Source of the DNA: an uncultured Spartobacteria bacterium
GTDB taxonomy: Bacteria; Verrucomicrobiota; Verrucomicrobiia; Chthoniobacterales; JAATET01
Assembly (NCBI GenBank): GCA_937901895.1
Contig: CALGTD010000018.1
Location: forward strand, 1 to 8,037
Length of the DNA stretch: 8,037 nt
Direction of reading: 5' to 3'
This document shows, one piece after another, positions 1 through 7,462 of the stretch. The first letter of the stretch is position 1; the number at the start of each line of letters is the position of its first letter. The notes beneath the pieces are model-generated. The model was not told the DNA's origin, did not search any database, and worked only from the letters and a program-made list of their open reading frames with translations. Both the position numbers and the translations under genes were made by a program.

Positions 1-2
1 CG

Positions 3-3000
3 GCCACCACAGGATACGTGCTGCTCGCGAGGTCCACGGCCGGAATTCCCGTCAAGTATGAGTTAAGCGATGAGACGGGTGGATGGGTGATCAGGGATGT
101 ATATCCGATCGATCCCAATCTGCCGCCTTTCAAGCAGCTGGCGTTCACCGGATATCTCCCGAACAAGAACGTGCGGGTGACCGCGATCGCGGAGGATGAG
201 TTTCACGAGAAAGCGACCGCGATCAGCCCCATGTTCAGCAGCAGTGGGCCGGATAGTTTCTGGATCACCCGGCCGGCCGATAAAGTCGTCGCCGCCCAAG
301 GCTATCATCTGAGCTTCTACGCTCATCATTCGATTTCACCGGATGATTCGCAGATGCTGAAGTTGTTTGCCCGACACAATGGTTCGTCGCAATGGACCGA
401 GCTGGGCAGCGGGTATTTCAACGCTCACGGGATTGTGAATACGGGGGTATTCATTGCTCAGGCGGGCACATGGGAGATCAAAGTGGTCAATGGACCGGAC
501 GCGAATTCGCCGGACTACTCGAACCACCGGTTGACGCTCACGGCGGTGAACGGCCAAGTGATCAACTTCCCCGACCGCCAGTGGTGCGTCGTCAACGAGG
601 TATTCAATCTGGGAGCGACGACGACCGCTCCCGGTCTTTCTGTGACTTACCATGTCATCGAAGGCACGGTGGAGTTTGTCACATCGTCGTCGATCAAGGT
701 GACGAAGCCAGGACCGGTCACGATCGAGGCAAGGCAGAGTGGCAACTCCAGCTACGCTCCCGCGAAATCGGTAAGGCGGACGTTTACCGCTCTCTCGCCG
801 CCGCAACTTACGATCGAAGAACCATTGTCCTACTCGATCGCAACTGGAATCCTCTCCGCCAAAGGGTGGGCCCTCGATTACGAAGATGGAGCTCCGATTC
901 CGGTCACGCTCGTCATTGATGGCCAGAGCCACGATGTGGCCGTGGTGCAGGAGAGGCCTGACATCGCAGCCCAAGCGGCAGCGCAAGGCTGGTCGACGGG
1001 TGATGTCCTCGACTGTGGATGGAAGATCGAGTTCCCCGTCGCTTCTCTCGCCGAGGGCCCTCATGATGTGGTTATCCGCGCGGTCGATGGTTCCGAGAAT
1101 GTAGTCGAAAAAGGATTCACCCAGTTCATCGGTGGCACGCCGGTGGAAAGAACCGAGACGATCGTCTTTACCGAGATCGGACCGCGTGGTTTCGGCGAGG
1201 AATTTACGCTCGACGCGACCGCCACTTCCGGCCGCTTGATAGAATACTCGATCGAAGCCGGCCATGGTCTGGTCACGCTCTCCGGCAATCGTGTCACAGT
1301 TGGAAACTCACCCGGTGCGGTCACCATCCGGGCAAGTGTTCCCGCGAGTGCTGGCTATTCGGCGGCATCCGTCGAGCGCACCTTCTCGATTGCAGACGGC
1401 GATGGGGATGGAGATGGAGTGCCGGATTGGTGGGAGTGGCAGTTTGATATCGATGTGACTCCTGGATCCGACGCGAATGGCGATGGCGTCAAGGATATCG
1501 ACGAATATCATCTCTGGCGTAATCCGAAGCAGGCGGGGGGCGGCCAGCCCAAGGATACGGTAACGACGATTTTGAACGTCACGGCCAAAGGAAGTGGTGT
1601 CGTGACGCTCAACATTGGCGGCGAGCCCCATAACTTTAGCTTCCTTGGAGCCGGTGATCAGTGGCAGGAGCCTTATCCTTTTGGCAACAACGTGAAAACG
1701 TTTGCCGAGATCAAGGCAAAGCTCGGTGACGAAACGGAGATCGCCGTTTCATGGCCGAGCACGATCTCCGACTTCATTATCAAGGCGGCGAAGTCTCCCA
1801 TAGCGGCGAGCGAGCTGCGAAGCCGCGTGGAGCTGATCGCCCGGGGATCGCAGACGCCGATCCACTTCGCGGATGCGATTTCCAAGAGCGAGCTCGTGGG
1901 CGCCAACGGTGGCAACAAGATCGCCGTTCGCGCGATGGTGGAGGGAAGTCTGCCGTTTGGTTTCATGGATACATCCAAGCTCGAAGTGCAACGGCGCGTG
2001 AGATTCGGATTGGGAGGCACACGCTCGGGAGATGCAGCCGGGATGATCGTCTATAGCGCGGACAACTACGTCTTGGGCGGCGGTCTCATGAACTTCGCGA
2101 TCGTGAAAGGGCCGGCGATGACCGACGTCCGCGAACACCTCTCGGACCCGAAGCGGTTCCAAGCCAGGGTGCCCGCCGGCTACGTCGATGTGTATCGGCT
2201 CCGCGATCTCATCACGATCGACTTCTATCCGGACGGAAACTACCCCGACGACGGGCCGTTCAAGAACTTCTCCGGTGCCACCCGCCTCGTTGGCTACCGC
2301 CTAGCCGGAGGCTTGATGGCGAAGACCGGCAGCATCAGGCAAACGAGCGGCGGCAACGAACTGCTGTTCGAATTCGAAAACGATCGCTCCGTGGGAGAGT
2401 CGCGCACCGATAGTGAAAACGGAGGTTACACGCTGCGACGTAGCTATGTCTCAACGTTCAGGCACTGGGGCTGGCGGAAGCCGTCTGCTGCTCGCGAAGG
2501 AATGACTTCCGTGAGATCCGAGATGACTCAGCAAATCATGTTCGGGAGCGGCAACAGTCCAGGCAATGTGTCCAACAATCCGATCTTCGTTAAGATTTAT
2601 CGCCATCAAGGGCCCACGGATTCGGCTGGCATCCTTTCGCAGGAGGAGCACCAGTTCGGCGTGGGAGATACCGAACTGCGGTATGGCGCCACAGCGGTTT
2701 TGCGCGGGTCGGCTGCGGATCTGCAAACGGCCTCGCACCGCTTTACCAAGAGCCCTTCAACCGATCTCAGTCCGCCCACGACCGAGGTAAACGCCACCGG
2801 CGGGAAGATGGAGACCGAATATTTCACCGCTTCCAGAATTATTGGCGGCAGTTCCAACTTCGACGGGCATCCTGGCTTTGTCGCAGGCGAACGAAAGAAA
2901 GTGCGTCGGGGCTTCCTCGATGGAGGGCCTGACGCTGCCGACGCGATCGTCACCAGCTACACCTACAAGCACCACTTGGTCGATGGGCGAGCGGTGCCTG

Positions 3001-6000
3001 CGACCGAGATCACGAAGCAAGGGAATATCACGGTCGGCGACGTGATTTATGAATACCCCACGACGGGTGCCGGCCAGGTGATCATCAGGACTTTGGCGTT
3101 GCCGGCTCATGGTGCCACACGGCTGCCGACCACTCTGCGCGCCTACAGCCGCCGGCTCGCTAATCTGGATCTGCGCGACAAGCCCATTTCGCTCACTCGT
3201 CCGGATGAAACGCGGACGGTCTACAGCTATCGCACCTCGGGCGAGAATTTGATTGTCGCCGAGCTTCAAGGGAAAGCCGGTGGCGGCGTCACGCAGTTTG
3301 CCGGCACGACACTGCTCGAAACGCTCGATATGGATGCAAACCGCTCGACCGTGATCGAGCGCACCTTTGACAAGCACGGACGGCTGACCCGCGAAGAAAG
3401 CTATGTTTATCAAGGCAACTCGAACTTCACCTCGCTAGGCTCAGTCGTTTACGAACACGACGTTTTCGGCAATCTCACCAAGAAGACTCACAGCTCCGGT
3501 CGTGTGCTCTACGAGGCGAACTATGAAGGGTTCCGCAAGATATCGGAGACCGACGAGCAGGGGATCACCCTCACCTACACCTACGATGACTACAACCGGG
3601 TGAAAAAGGTGAAGCGGGCGGCCGCGGCGGATGGGGCAAACGTGATTGCTGAAACCACCACGACTTACACCTACGACCCGATTGGACGTCTGGAGAAAGA
3701 AGTCGTTTCTGCCGCCGGGGCTACCGAAACGCTCGAGTCGAGCTACACCTACGACACCGCCAACCGGCCGAAGAGCCGCACGGTCCCTGGTAATCTGACG
3801 ACCATCATCTCCTACGATTCGGCGATCAAGACAACGACGACTCTGCCCGGAGGTGGCACGAAGATCGAAGAGGTTCACAAAGATGGCCGCGTGAAATCCG
3901 TCACCGGCACCGCTGTGTCGGACATGACGACCACCTACGCTTACGATGCGACGACGGGAAATCTAAAAACCACGCAAAACACGGCGGGGCAGTGGGCAAC
4001 CACCGAGTCCGATTGGGCAGGTCGCACGGTGAGCGTTTCCACACCGACCTACGCCGGCACAATCAGGGTGGTCGGCAACACCTACACCGGAGCGTTGTTG
4101 ACCAAACAGGAGACCAAAGTCGGCACCACAGCGATCACGCTACCGCGCCTGTTCCAATACGACAGCTATGCCCGACTCGTCCGTGAAGGGCTCGATGAAA
4201 ACGGTAACGGAGTTCTCGATCCCTCGACGGACTACGAGGTGAAGGAATACGAGTGGTCTTACCAGACCGGTGCCCCGAATCACGCGGCGAACCTCTATCG
4301 TTACGAAGGCGTGAAGGTGTGGCCGTATGCCGGTGCAAACGCGTCCACATCGCGCTTCGCATCGCAAACCTACACGCAAGTGACCGGGCTCGGGCCCTCG
4401 ACGATGGCACACGTGGTGTCCCTCGATTTCGACCAGAACATCACCGACAGCACGACCACCATCGACCGAGCCGGCCGAAAGGTGGTGGTGAGCACTACGA
4501 CCACGGGAACGACGGCCACGCTGCAGGAAGTCAGGTTGAATGGCCTCCCGATCAAATCGGTCAACGCGCAGGGCCACGCGACGCTTCAGACCTACGACGC
4601 GCTTGGTCGCCTCGAGGCGATCGATGATCCCCGCATTGGACCGACCAGTCACGAGTATCACTCCGACACGACGCTGGTGGAATCCATCACAGGGCCCGAC
4701 CTCCGCACGACGCAGTATGGTTACGACGCAGCCGGACGCGTGATCTCCCAGATCAATCCGGACGGAAAGACCGCCTATTTCCAATACGACGCGGCGGGCA
4801 ATCTCACGCACCAGTGGGGCGAGACGGTGAACCCCGTGAAATACGTTTACAACGACCTCGGCCAAAAGACGGAGATGCACACTTACCGCTCCGGAAGTTG
4901 GACGGGGAGCACGCTCCCGAGCGGTTTCGCCAGCAGCGGCGACAAGACCACGTGGACCTATCAATCGGCCACCGGTCTTCTCACGGAGAAGAAGGATGCC
5001 GTGGGCGCAACGACCTCCTTCGAATACACCGATCTTGGCCAGATGAAGAAACGCACGGATGCACGCGGTTGGGTGACGAATTATGAATACACGGACGCGC
5101 GGAAATTGCTGACGAAGGTGGTCTATACCGGCACGGCCGCGACTTACACGACCGACGTGAGCTACACCTATGACCGCGCCGGGCGCACGGCCACGGTGAC
5201 GGACGCGGCGGGTGTGCGCACCTTCAGCTATTATGACAGCGGCTCAACTGCGGGCACGCAGGCGGCGAGCGCCCGTTTGAAGAGCGAAACGCTACCGAAC
5301 GCCTTCGGCGGGCACGTGTTGACCTACACGTATCACTATGGCTCGACCGATCGGAAAGGCACGTTGGGTGGATTGGAGCTCAACAGCAGCGTCCATGTGA
5401 GCTACGGTTACGACGCGGTGATGCGGCTTAACAGCGTTGCCTACGCCGACGACACGGCCTTTACCTATACCTACGTGGCGAACTCGAATCTCATCGACCA
5501 AGTCACTCAAGGCGCGAGCGGCTATCTGCGCGATTACGATTATCGCACCGACAGCAATCGAGTGCACACGTTGAAGCACGGGTGGGGCAACGATCCCGGT
5601 AAGGCGATCGAGACCACGCTGAGCTACAATGACCTGGGCCTACGTAACACGGAAAAGACCACGGGTTCAGGCTACATGTCGGCGCTGGGTCGCGGCGGAG
5701 AAGCCGGTGTGCACACCGACTACACCTACACCGACCGCATGGAGCTCAACGATAGCGGCAAATACGTGATCGGCGCCGGTGGCTCTCTCGGTGGCCTTCG
5801 CGCTGGCACCGTCCGCGATTATACCTACGATCCGATCGGCAACCGCACGGCGGATCACGACGGCACTTACGTGCGCAACGCGCTTAATCAATACATGGCG
5901 GCGCCTGGTCTTGGGGCGCTGACCTACGACGCAAACGGCAATCTACTCGGCGACAGCCAGCGGAGTTATGAATACGACGCCGAGAACCGGCTGATCAAAG

Positions 6001-7460
6001 TCACGGGAAGCAACGGCGTTTGGACCTACAAATACGACTATCTTGGCCGCCGTATCGAAAAGAGCGGCCCTGGCGGCACCACGCGTTTCCTCTACGACGG
6101 CTGGAACCTATTAGCCGAGCTGAACGCATCGAACACCATCACACGCCGCTTCGCCTGGGGCTTGGACGTGAGCGGCTCGCTGCAAGGTGCGGGCGGAGTC
6201 GGAGGTCTCCTGGTGATCGCGGACGACGCCGGGCACTATTACCCCGTCTATGACGCCTCTCACAACGTGGTCGCGCTCTACAATGCTAGTGGAGGAATCG
6301 CCGCAGCTTACGAATACGATCCCTTTGGGGTTCACGGCAAACAAGGTGTGTATGCCGCGCAAAATCCCTTCCGTTTCTCGACCAAATACACCGACTCAGA
6401 AACCGACTTCATCTACTACGGCCATCGCTACTACATCCCCGCCCTCGGCCGCTTCCTAAACCGCGACCCCATCGAAGAAGCCGGCGGTCTTAACCTCTAC
6501 GGCTTCTGCGGCAATGACGGGGTTAATCGCTGGGATTACCTGGGGATGAACTCGCAGGACGAACCTGAAGACGGCGGCACGCGGCCGGGTATAGTTGTGA
6601 CCGCTCCGTCTGGTTGGACGGGAGAGGATTTCGCGCACGAATACAACACGCTCAATACGATCAACGAAATCAATTCGGGCAGCCTGTTCACCGACAGACT
6701 GGATCTTACGACGACAAACAACGGGCTAATCGACTCTGTCATAACGGATCTGAACAGAGCGATTCAGAATCGCCCCACTAAGCAGCAGTTGGAGCAGCGC
6801 CAACGTGAGCAGTGGGTTGAAATGCGGAGGTTTTGGGCCCGGATGGCATCTCGCACGTGGTTCGAGCGTATTTTGGATGCTCTAGCTGGGTATCGCAGCC
6901 CCATGCAGATCGAGATGGAGAACTCTCGGCATGCTTTACAATTTGCTCACGAGGTTGAGGAGGGTTTCGGGTTTTTGATCGATCGCGGAGTTAGCCGCTT
7001 AGGCGGCAATGCGATGGACGCTCATTTGATCAAATTCTGGGCACCTGTGGTTCTGACTGGCGGCTTTGGGCGGCTCGGAAAGCTCTTGGCCACGGAAACG
7101 ACCTCCGTGCGTGTCGCAGGCGCGACGCGGTTGGGCGTTGTGAGAAATAATCCTTCCGATTGGAGAGCGACTCGGGATCTGTGGGATTCTGGTGGTTTCG
7201 GGGAAATTTTAAGCCCCGCGAATAGAGCAAGAATCGCACGAGGGAGAACACCTGAGGTGGACGAGGATTGGGTTCGATACTTCCCTGAGGACAAAGGTCT
7301 CCTAGGAGAGGGCATCCGGATGCACCACATTCAAGGAACGCCGTTCACGACGCCATTGCCAGTAACGCGGCATTTGGATGCACACATGCCGGGTGGCTTT
7401 CGCTATAATCCTGGCGGCCCCGGCGGTCAGGTCCCAATCTACGTTGAACCGCCATTCTAA
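3..7460 (+). CDS. Giant RHS/YD-repeat polymorphic toxin with Ig-like N-terminal modules and a His-rich nuclease-like C-terminal tip (5' partial)
   Basis: Likely an exported toxin-delivery protein. Residues are numbered from the GTG at base 18, but the frame is open to the window edge, so that GTG is probably internal and the N-terminus is missing. Visible order: an Ig-like fragment and a beta-rich module (1-180); an Ig-like repeat (182-258); a GWALD-type module (about 265-370, GWALD at 283-287); a second Ig-like repeat (381-457); an Asp/Gly linker (460-497); an unassigned region (about 510-1110); YD repeats (about 1115-2016); the RHS-associated core (2101-2177), with R-D-P-I at D2150 and W-D-Y-L-G-M at D2173; and a variable tail (2178-2480) ending in a MHHI...RHLDAHMPGG motif. 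In known RHS proteins the repeats form a hollow shell around the toxin, and an aspartyl self-protease cuts after the core. A candidate immunity gene starts two bases downstream. The family is certain; the nuclease activity and export route are inferred. No PAAR domain or signal peptide is visible. Confidence 0.95.
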   Translation, partial: ATTGYVLLARSTAGIPVKYELSDETGGWVIRDVYPIDPNLPPFKQLAFTGYLPNKNVRVTAIAEDEFHEKATAISPMFSSSGPDSFWITRPADKVVAAQGYHLSFYAHHSISPDDSQMLKLFARHNGSSQWTELGSGYFNAHGIVNTGVFIAQAGTWEIKVVNGPDANSPDYSNHRLTLTAVNGQVINFPDRQWCVVNEVFNLGATTTAPGLSVTYHVIEGTVEFVTSSSIKVTKPGPVTIEARQSGNSSYAPAKSVRRTFTALSPPQLTIEEPLSYSIATGILSAKGWALDYEDGAPIPVTLVIDGQSHDVAVVQERPDIAAQAAAQGWSTGDVLDCGWKIEFPVASLAEGPHDVVIRAVDGSENVVEKGFTQFIGGTPVERTETIVFTEIGPRGFGEEFTLDATATSGRLIEYSIEAGHGLVTLSGNRVTVGNSPGAVTIRASVPASAGYSAASVERTFSIADGDGDGDGVPDWWEWQFDIDVTPGSDANGDGVKDIDEYHLWRNPKQAGGGQPKDTVTTILNVTAKGSGVVTLNIGGEPHNFSFLGAGDQWQEPYPFGNNVKTFAEIKAKLGDETEIAVSWPSTISDFIIKAAKSPIAASELRSRVELIARGSQTPIHFADAISKSELVGANGGNKIAVRAMVEGSLPFGFMDTSKLEVQRRVRFGLGGTRSGDAAGMIVYSADNYVLGGGLMNFAIVKGPAMTDVREHLSDPKRFQARVPAGYVDVYRLRDLITIDFYPDGNYPDDGPFKNFSGATRLVGYRLAGGLMAKTGSIRQTSGGNELLFEFENDRSVGESRTDSENGGYTLRRSYVSTFRHWGWRKPSAAREGMTSVRSEMTQQIMFGSGNSPGNVSNNPIFVKIYRHQGPTDSAGILSQEEHQFGVGDTELRYGATAVLRGSAADLQTASHRFTKSPSTDLSPPTTEVNATGGKMETEYFTASRIIGGSSNFDGHPGFVAGERKKVRRGFLDGGPDAADAIVTSYTYKHHLVDGRAVPATEITKQGNITVGDVIYEYPTTGAGQVIIRTLALPAHGATRLPTTLRAYSRRLANLDLRDKPISLTRPDETRTVYSYRTSGENLIVAELQGKAGGGVTQFAGTTLLETLDMDANRSTVIERTFDKHGRLTREESYVYQGNSNFTSLGSVVYEHDVFGNLTKKTHSSGRVLYEANYEGFRKISETDEQGITLTYTYDDYNRVKKVKRAAAADGANVIAETTTTYTYDPIGRLEKEVVSAAGATETLESSYTYDTANRPKSRTVPGNLTTIISYDSAIKTTTTLPGGGTKIEEVHKDGRVKSVTGTAVSDMTTTYAYDATTGNLKTTQNTAGQWATTESDWAGRTVSVSTPTYAGTIRVVGNTYTGALLTKQETKVGTTAITLPRLFQYDSYARLVREGLDENGNGVLDPSTDYEVKEYEWSYQTGAPNHAANLYRYEGVKVWPYAGANASTSRFASQTYTQVTGLGPSTMAHVVSLDFDQNITDSTTTIDRAGRKVVVSTTTTGTTATLQEVRLNGLPIKSVNAQGHATLQTYDALGRLEAIDDPRIGPTSHEYHSDTTLVESITGPDLRTTQYGYDAAGRVISQINPDGKTAYFQYDAAGNLTHQWGETVNPVKYVYNDLGQKTEMHTYRSGSWTGSTLPSGFASSGDKTTWTYQSATGLLTEKKDAVGATTSFEYTDLGQMKKRTDARGWVTNYEYTDARKLLTKVVYTGTAATYTTDVSYTYDRAGRTATVTDAAGVRTFSYYDSGSTAGTQAASARLKSETLPNAFGGHVLTYTYHYGSTDRKGTLGGLELNSSVHVSYGYDAVMRLNSVAYADDTAFTYTYVANSNLIDQVTQGASGYLRDYDYRTDSNRVHTLKHGWGNDPGKAIETTLSYNDLGLRNTEKTTGSGYMSALGRGGEAGVHTDYTYTDRMELNDSGKYVIGAGGSLGGLRAGTVRDYTYDPIGNRTADHDGTYVRNALNQYMAAPGLGALTYDANGNLLGDSQRSYEYDAENRLIKVTGSNGVWTYKYDYLGRRIEKSGPGGTTRFLYDGWNLLAELNASNTITRRFAWGLDVSGSLQGAGGVGGLLVIADDAGHYYPVYDASHNVVALYNASGGIAAAYEYDPFGVHGKQGVYAAQNPFRFSTKYTDSETDFIYYGHRYYIPALGRFLNRDPIEEAGGLNLYGFCGNDGVNRWDYLGMNSQDEPEDGGTRPGIVVTAPSGWTGEDFAHEYNTLNTINEINSGSLFTDRLDLTTTNNGLIDSVITDLNRAIQNRPTKQQLEQRQREQWVEMRRFWARMASRTWFERILDALAGYRSPMQIEMENSRHALQFAHEVEEGFGFLIDRGVSRLGGNAMDAHLIKFWAPVVLTGGFGRLGKLLATETTSVRVAGATRLGVVRNNPSDWRATRDLWDSGGFGEILSPANRARIARGRTPEVDEDWVRYFPEDKGLLGEGIRMHHIQGTPFTTPLPVTRHLDAHMPGGFRYNPGGPGGQVPIYVEPPF
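561..791 (+). other. Encoded Ig-like beta-sandwich repeat, copy 1
   Basis: Residues 182-258 run from INFPDR to FTA. They follow the pattern I-x-F...F-x-L-x-A-T...G-L-x-V-T-Y...V-T...G-x-V-T-I-x-A...Y-x-A-A/P-x-x-V-x-R-T-F. This pattern recurs in large secreted proteins of Verrucomicrobiota and Bacteroidota, where such modules act as spacers or adhesive stalks. A second copy with the same landmarks lies at residues 381-457. The short fragment at the window start (G-I-P-V-K-Y-E-L) looks like the end of a further, related copy. The domain boundaries are read by eye. Confidence 0.6.
810..1130 (+). other. Encoded GWALD-type Ig-like module
   Basis: Residues about 265-370 contain G-W-A-L-D (283-287), then I-P-V-T-L-V-I-D-G, then V-Q-E-R-P-D-I-A (a typical 'RPDVA'-like signature), a G-W/C-G-W-x-I-E-F strand and G-P-H-D-V-V-I-R-A-V-D-G. 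This succession of landmarks is shared with beta-sandwich modules found in secreted proteins and some glycosyltransferase-associated proteins. The motif match is clear. Its role here is inferred to be structural or surface-binding. It sits between the two Ig-like repeats. Confidence 0.5.
1158..1391 (+). other. Encoded Ig-like beta-sandwich repeat, copy 2
   Basis: Residues 381-457 repeat the landmarks of the copy at 182-258: T-I-V-F, F-T-L-D-A-T-A, I-E-Y-S-I, V-T-L-S-G-N-R-V-T-V, G-A-V-T-I-R-A-S, Y-S-A-A-S-V-E-R-T-F-S-I. The spacing is nearly the same, so the two are probably duplicated or at least homologous modules, separated by the GWALD module. The repeat ends directly in the Asp/Gly linker. 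Confidence 0.6.
1395..1508 (+). repeat. Asp/Gly-rich calcium-binding-type linker (thrombospondin type 3-like)
   Basis: Residues 460-497 begin with four Asp-Gly units encoded by a short run of near-identical hexamers (bases 1395-1418), then V-P-D-W-W-E-W, and a second D-A-N-G-D-G-V-K-D-I-D-E-Y loop at 485-497. The DxDGDG and DxNGDG loops match known calcium-binding consensus patterns in bacterial surface proteins. The position, between the Ig-like stalk and the rest of the protein, suggests a calcium-stiffened hinge that folds after export. Calcium binding is inferred, not shown. Confidence 0.7.
1550..3359 (+). other. Encoded segment of about 600 residues with no recognised domain, ahead of the YD repeats
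   Basis: Residues about 510-1110 lack the YD consensus and match no domain that I can name. They are rich in alternating hydrophobic residues and Gly, consistent with beta structure. One stretch (about 660-800) holds R-F-G-L-G-G-T-R-S-G-D-A-A-G and I-T-I-D-F-Y-P-D-G-N-Y landmarks. From about residue 900 onwards, strand pairs such as E-H-Q-F-G-V-G-D and S-Y-T-Y-K-H-H begin to look like degenerate RHS strands, so the shell may start before the clear array. The segment could be an N-terminal plug or cap for the RHS shell. This is inference from its position only. Confidence 0.4.
3360..6065 (+). repeat. YD-repeat (RHS repeat) array
   Basis: Residues about 1115-2016 carry many copies of the tyrosine-aspartate repeat, mostly written Y-x-Y-D-x-x-G/N-R-x followed by a charged turn and another strand. 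Clear copies include TYTYDDYNRVKKVKR, TYTYDPIGRLEKEV, QYGYDAAGRVISQ, QYDAAGNLTHQ, SYTYDRAGRTATV, DYTYDPIGNRTADHDG and YEYDAENRLIKV. At DNA level the phrase tacacctacga recurs, as expected from repeated protein sequence. In characterised RHS and TcC proteins such repeats spiral into a hollow beta-shell that holds the toxin. The stretch encoded by about 4255-4560 is less regular (N-H-A-A-N-L-Y-R-Y-E-G...), so spacing is not uniform. Confidence 0.93.
6318..6548 (+). other. RHS repeat-associated core with predicted aspartyl self-cleavage point
   Basis: Residues 2101-2177 run from D-P-F-G to W-D-Y-L-G-M and hold the conserved R-F-S-T-K-Y-T-D-S-E-T-D, Y-Y-G-H-R-Y-Y-x-P-x-L-G-R-F-L-N-R-D-P-I and G-G-L-N-L-Y-G-F landmarks. 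D2150 (in R-D-P-I) and D2173 (in W-D-Y-L-G-M) are 23 residues apart. In characterised RHS/TcC proteins, conserved Asp residues in this plug catalyse autoproteolysis at the end of the D-P-x-G-L-like motif. By analogy, the cut should fall after M2177, at base 6548. Both Asp residues are present, so cleavage is expected, but it is not demonstrated here. Confidence 0.85.
6549..7457 (+). other. Variable C-terminal toxin tail, probable HNH/EndoVII-like nuclease tip
   Basis: Residues 2178-2480 (303 aa) follow the core. First comes a Gly/Pro linker with I-V-V-T-A-P (2192-2197), a motif often seen just behind RHS cores. Next is a charged helical stretch rich in Gln, Glu and Arg (about 2255-2290) and a short hydrophobic segment near F2340 to L2347. 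The last 105 residues look like a compact domain: NPSDWRATRDLWDSGGFGEI, then S-P-A-N-R-A-R-I-A-R-G, P-E-V-D-E-D-W-V-R-Y-F-P-E-D, then MHHI (H2436, H2437) and R-H-L-D-A-H-M-P-G-G (H2452, H2456). Clustered His with a HHI core is typical of the HNH/EndoVII toxin superfamily, but I cannot place it in a named family. Metal-dependent nucleic-acid cleavage is therefore a hypothesis. Another hydrolytic fold remains possible. Confidence 0.6.
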
Positions 7461-7462
7461 AG

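Noticed and set aside
18..20. GTG as the true start codon of the RHS gene
   Set aside because: The frame continues open upstream to base 3 (A-T-T-G-Y before the GTG), the protein here begins in the middle of an Ig-like module, and no ribosome site or signal peptide follows. The gene most likely starts outside the window.
181..192. Perfect 12-base palindrome ccgcgatcgcgg
   Set aside because: It is a single occurrence within coding sequence, and such words are common in GC-rich genomes. There is no partner site or promoter context.
336..1265. Long open frame on the minus strand (309 codons)
   Set aside because: It lies wholly inside the RHS gene, and its translation is Arg/Asp/His-rich with no recognisable domain. 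It is what a GC-rich coding strand produces on its opposite strand.
4140..4964. Long open frame on the minus strand (274 codons) opposite the YD array
   Set aside because: The YD repeats on the plus strand are unambiguous here. The antisense product is Arg/Val/His-rich, consistent with a complement of Tyr-, Asp- and Thr-rich coding sequence.
3360..6065. Recurrent short DNA phrases such as tacacctacga as a possible CRISPR or tandem DNA repeat
   Set aside because: Spacing is irregular and the phrases keep the reading frame. They encode the Y-x-Y-D consensus, so they reflect protein repeats.
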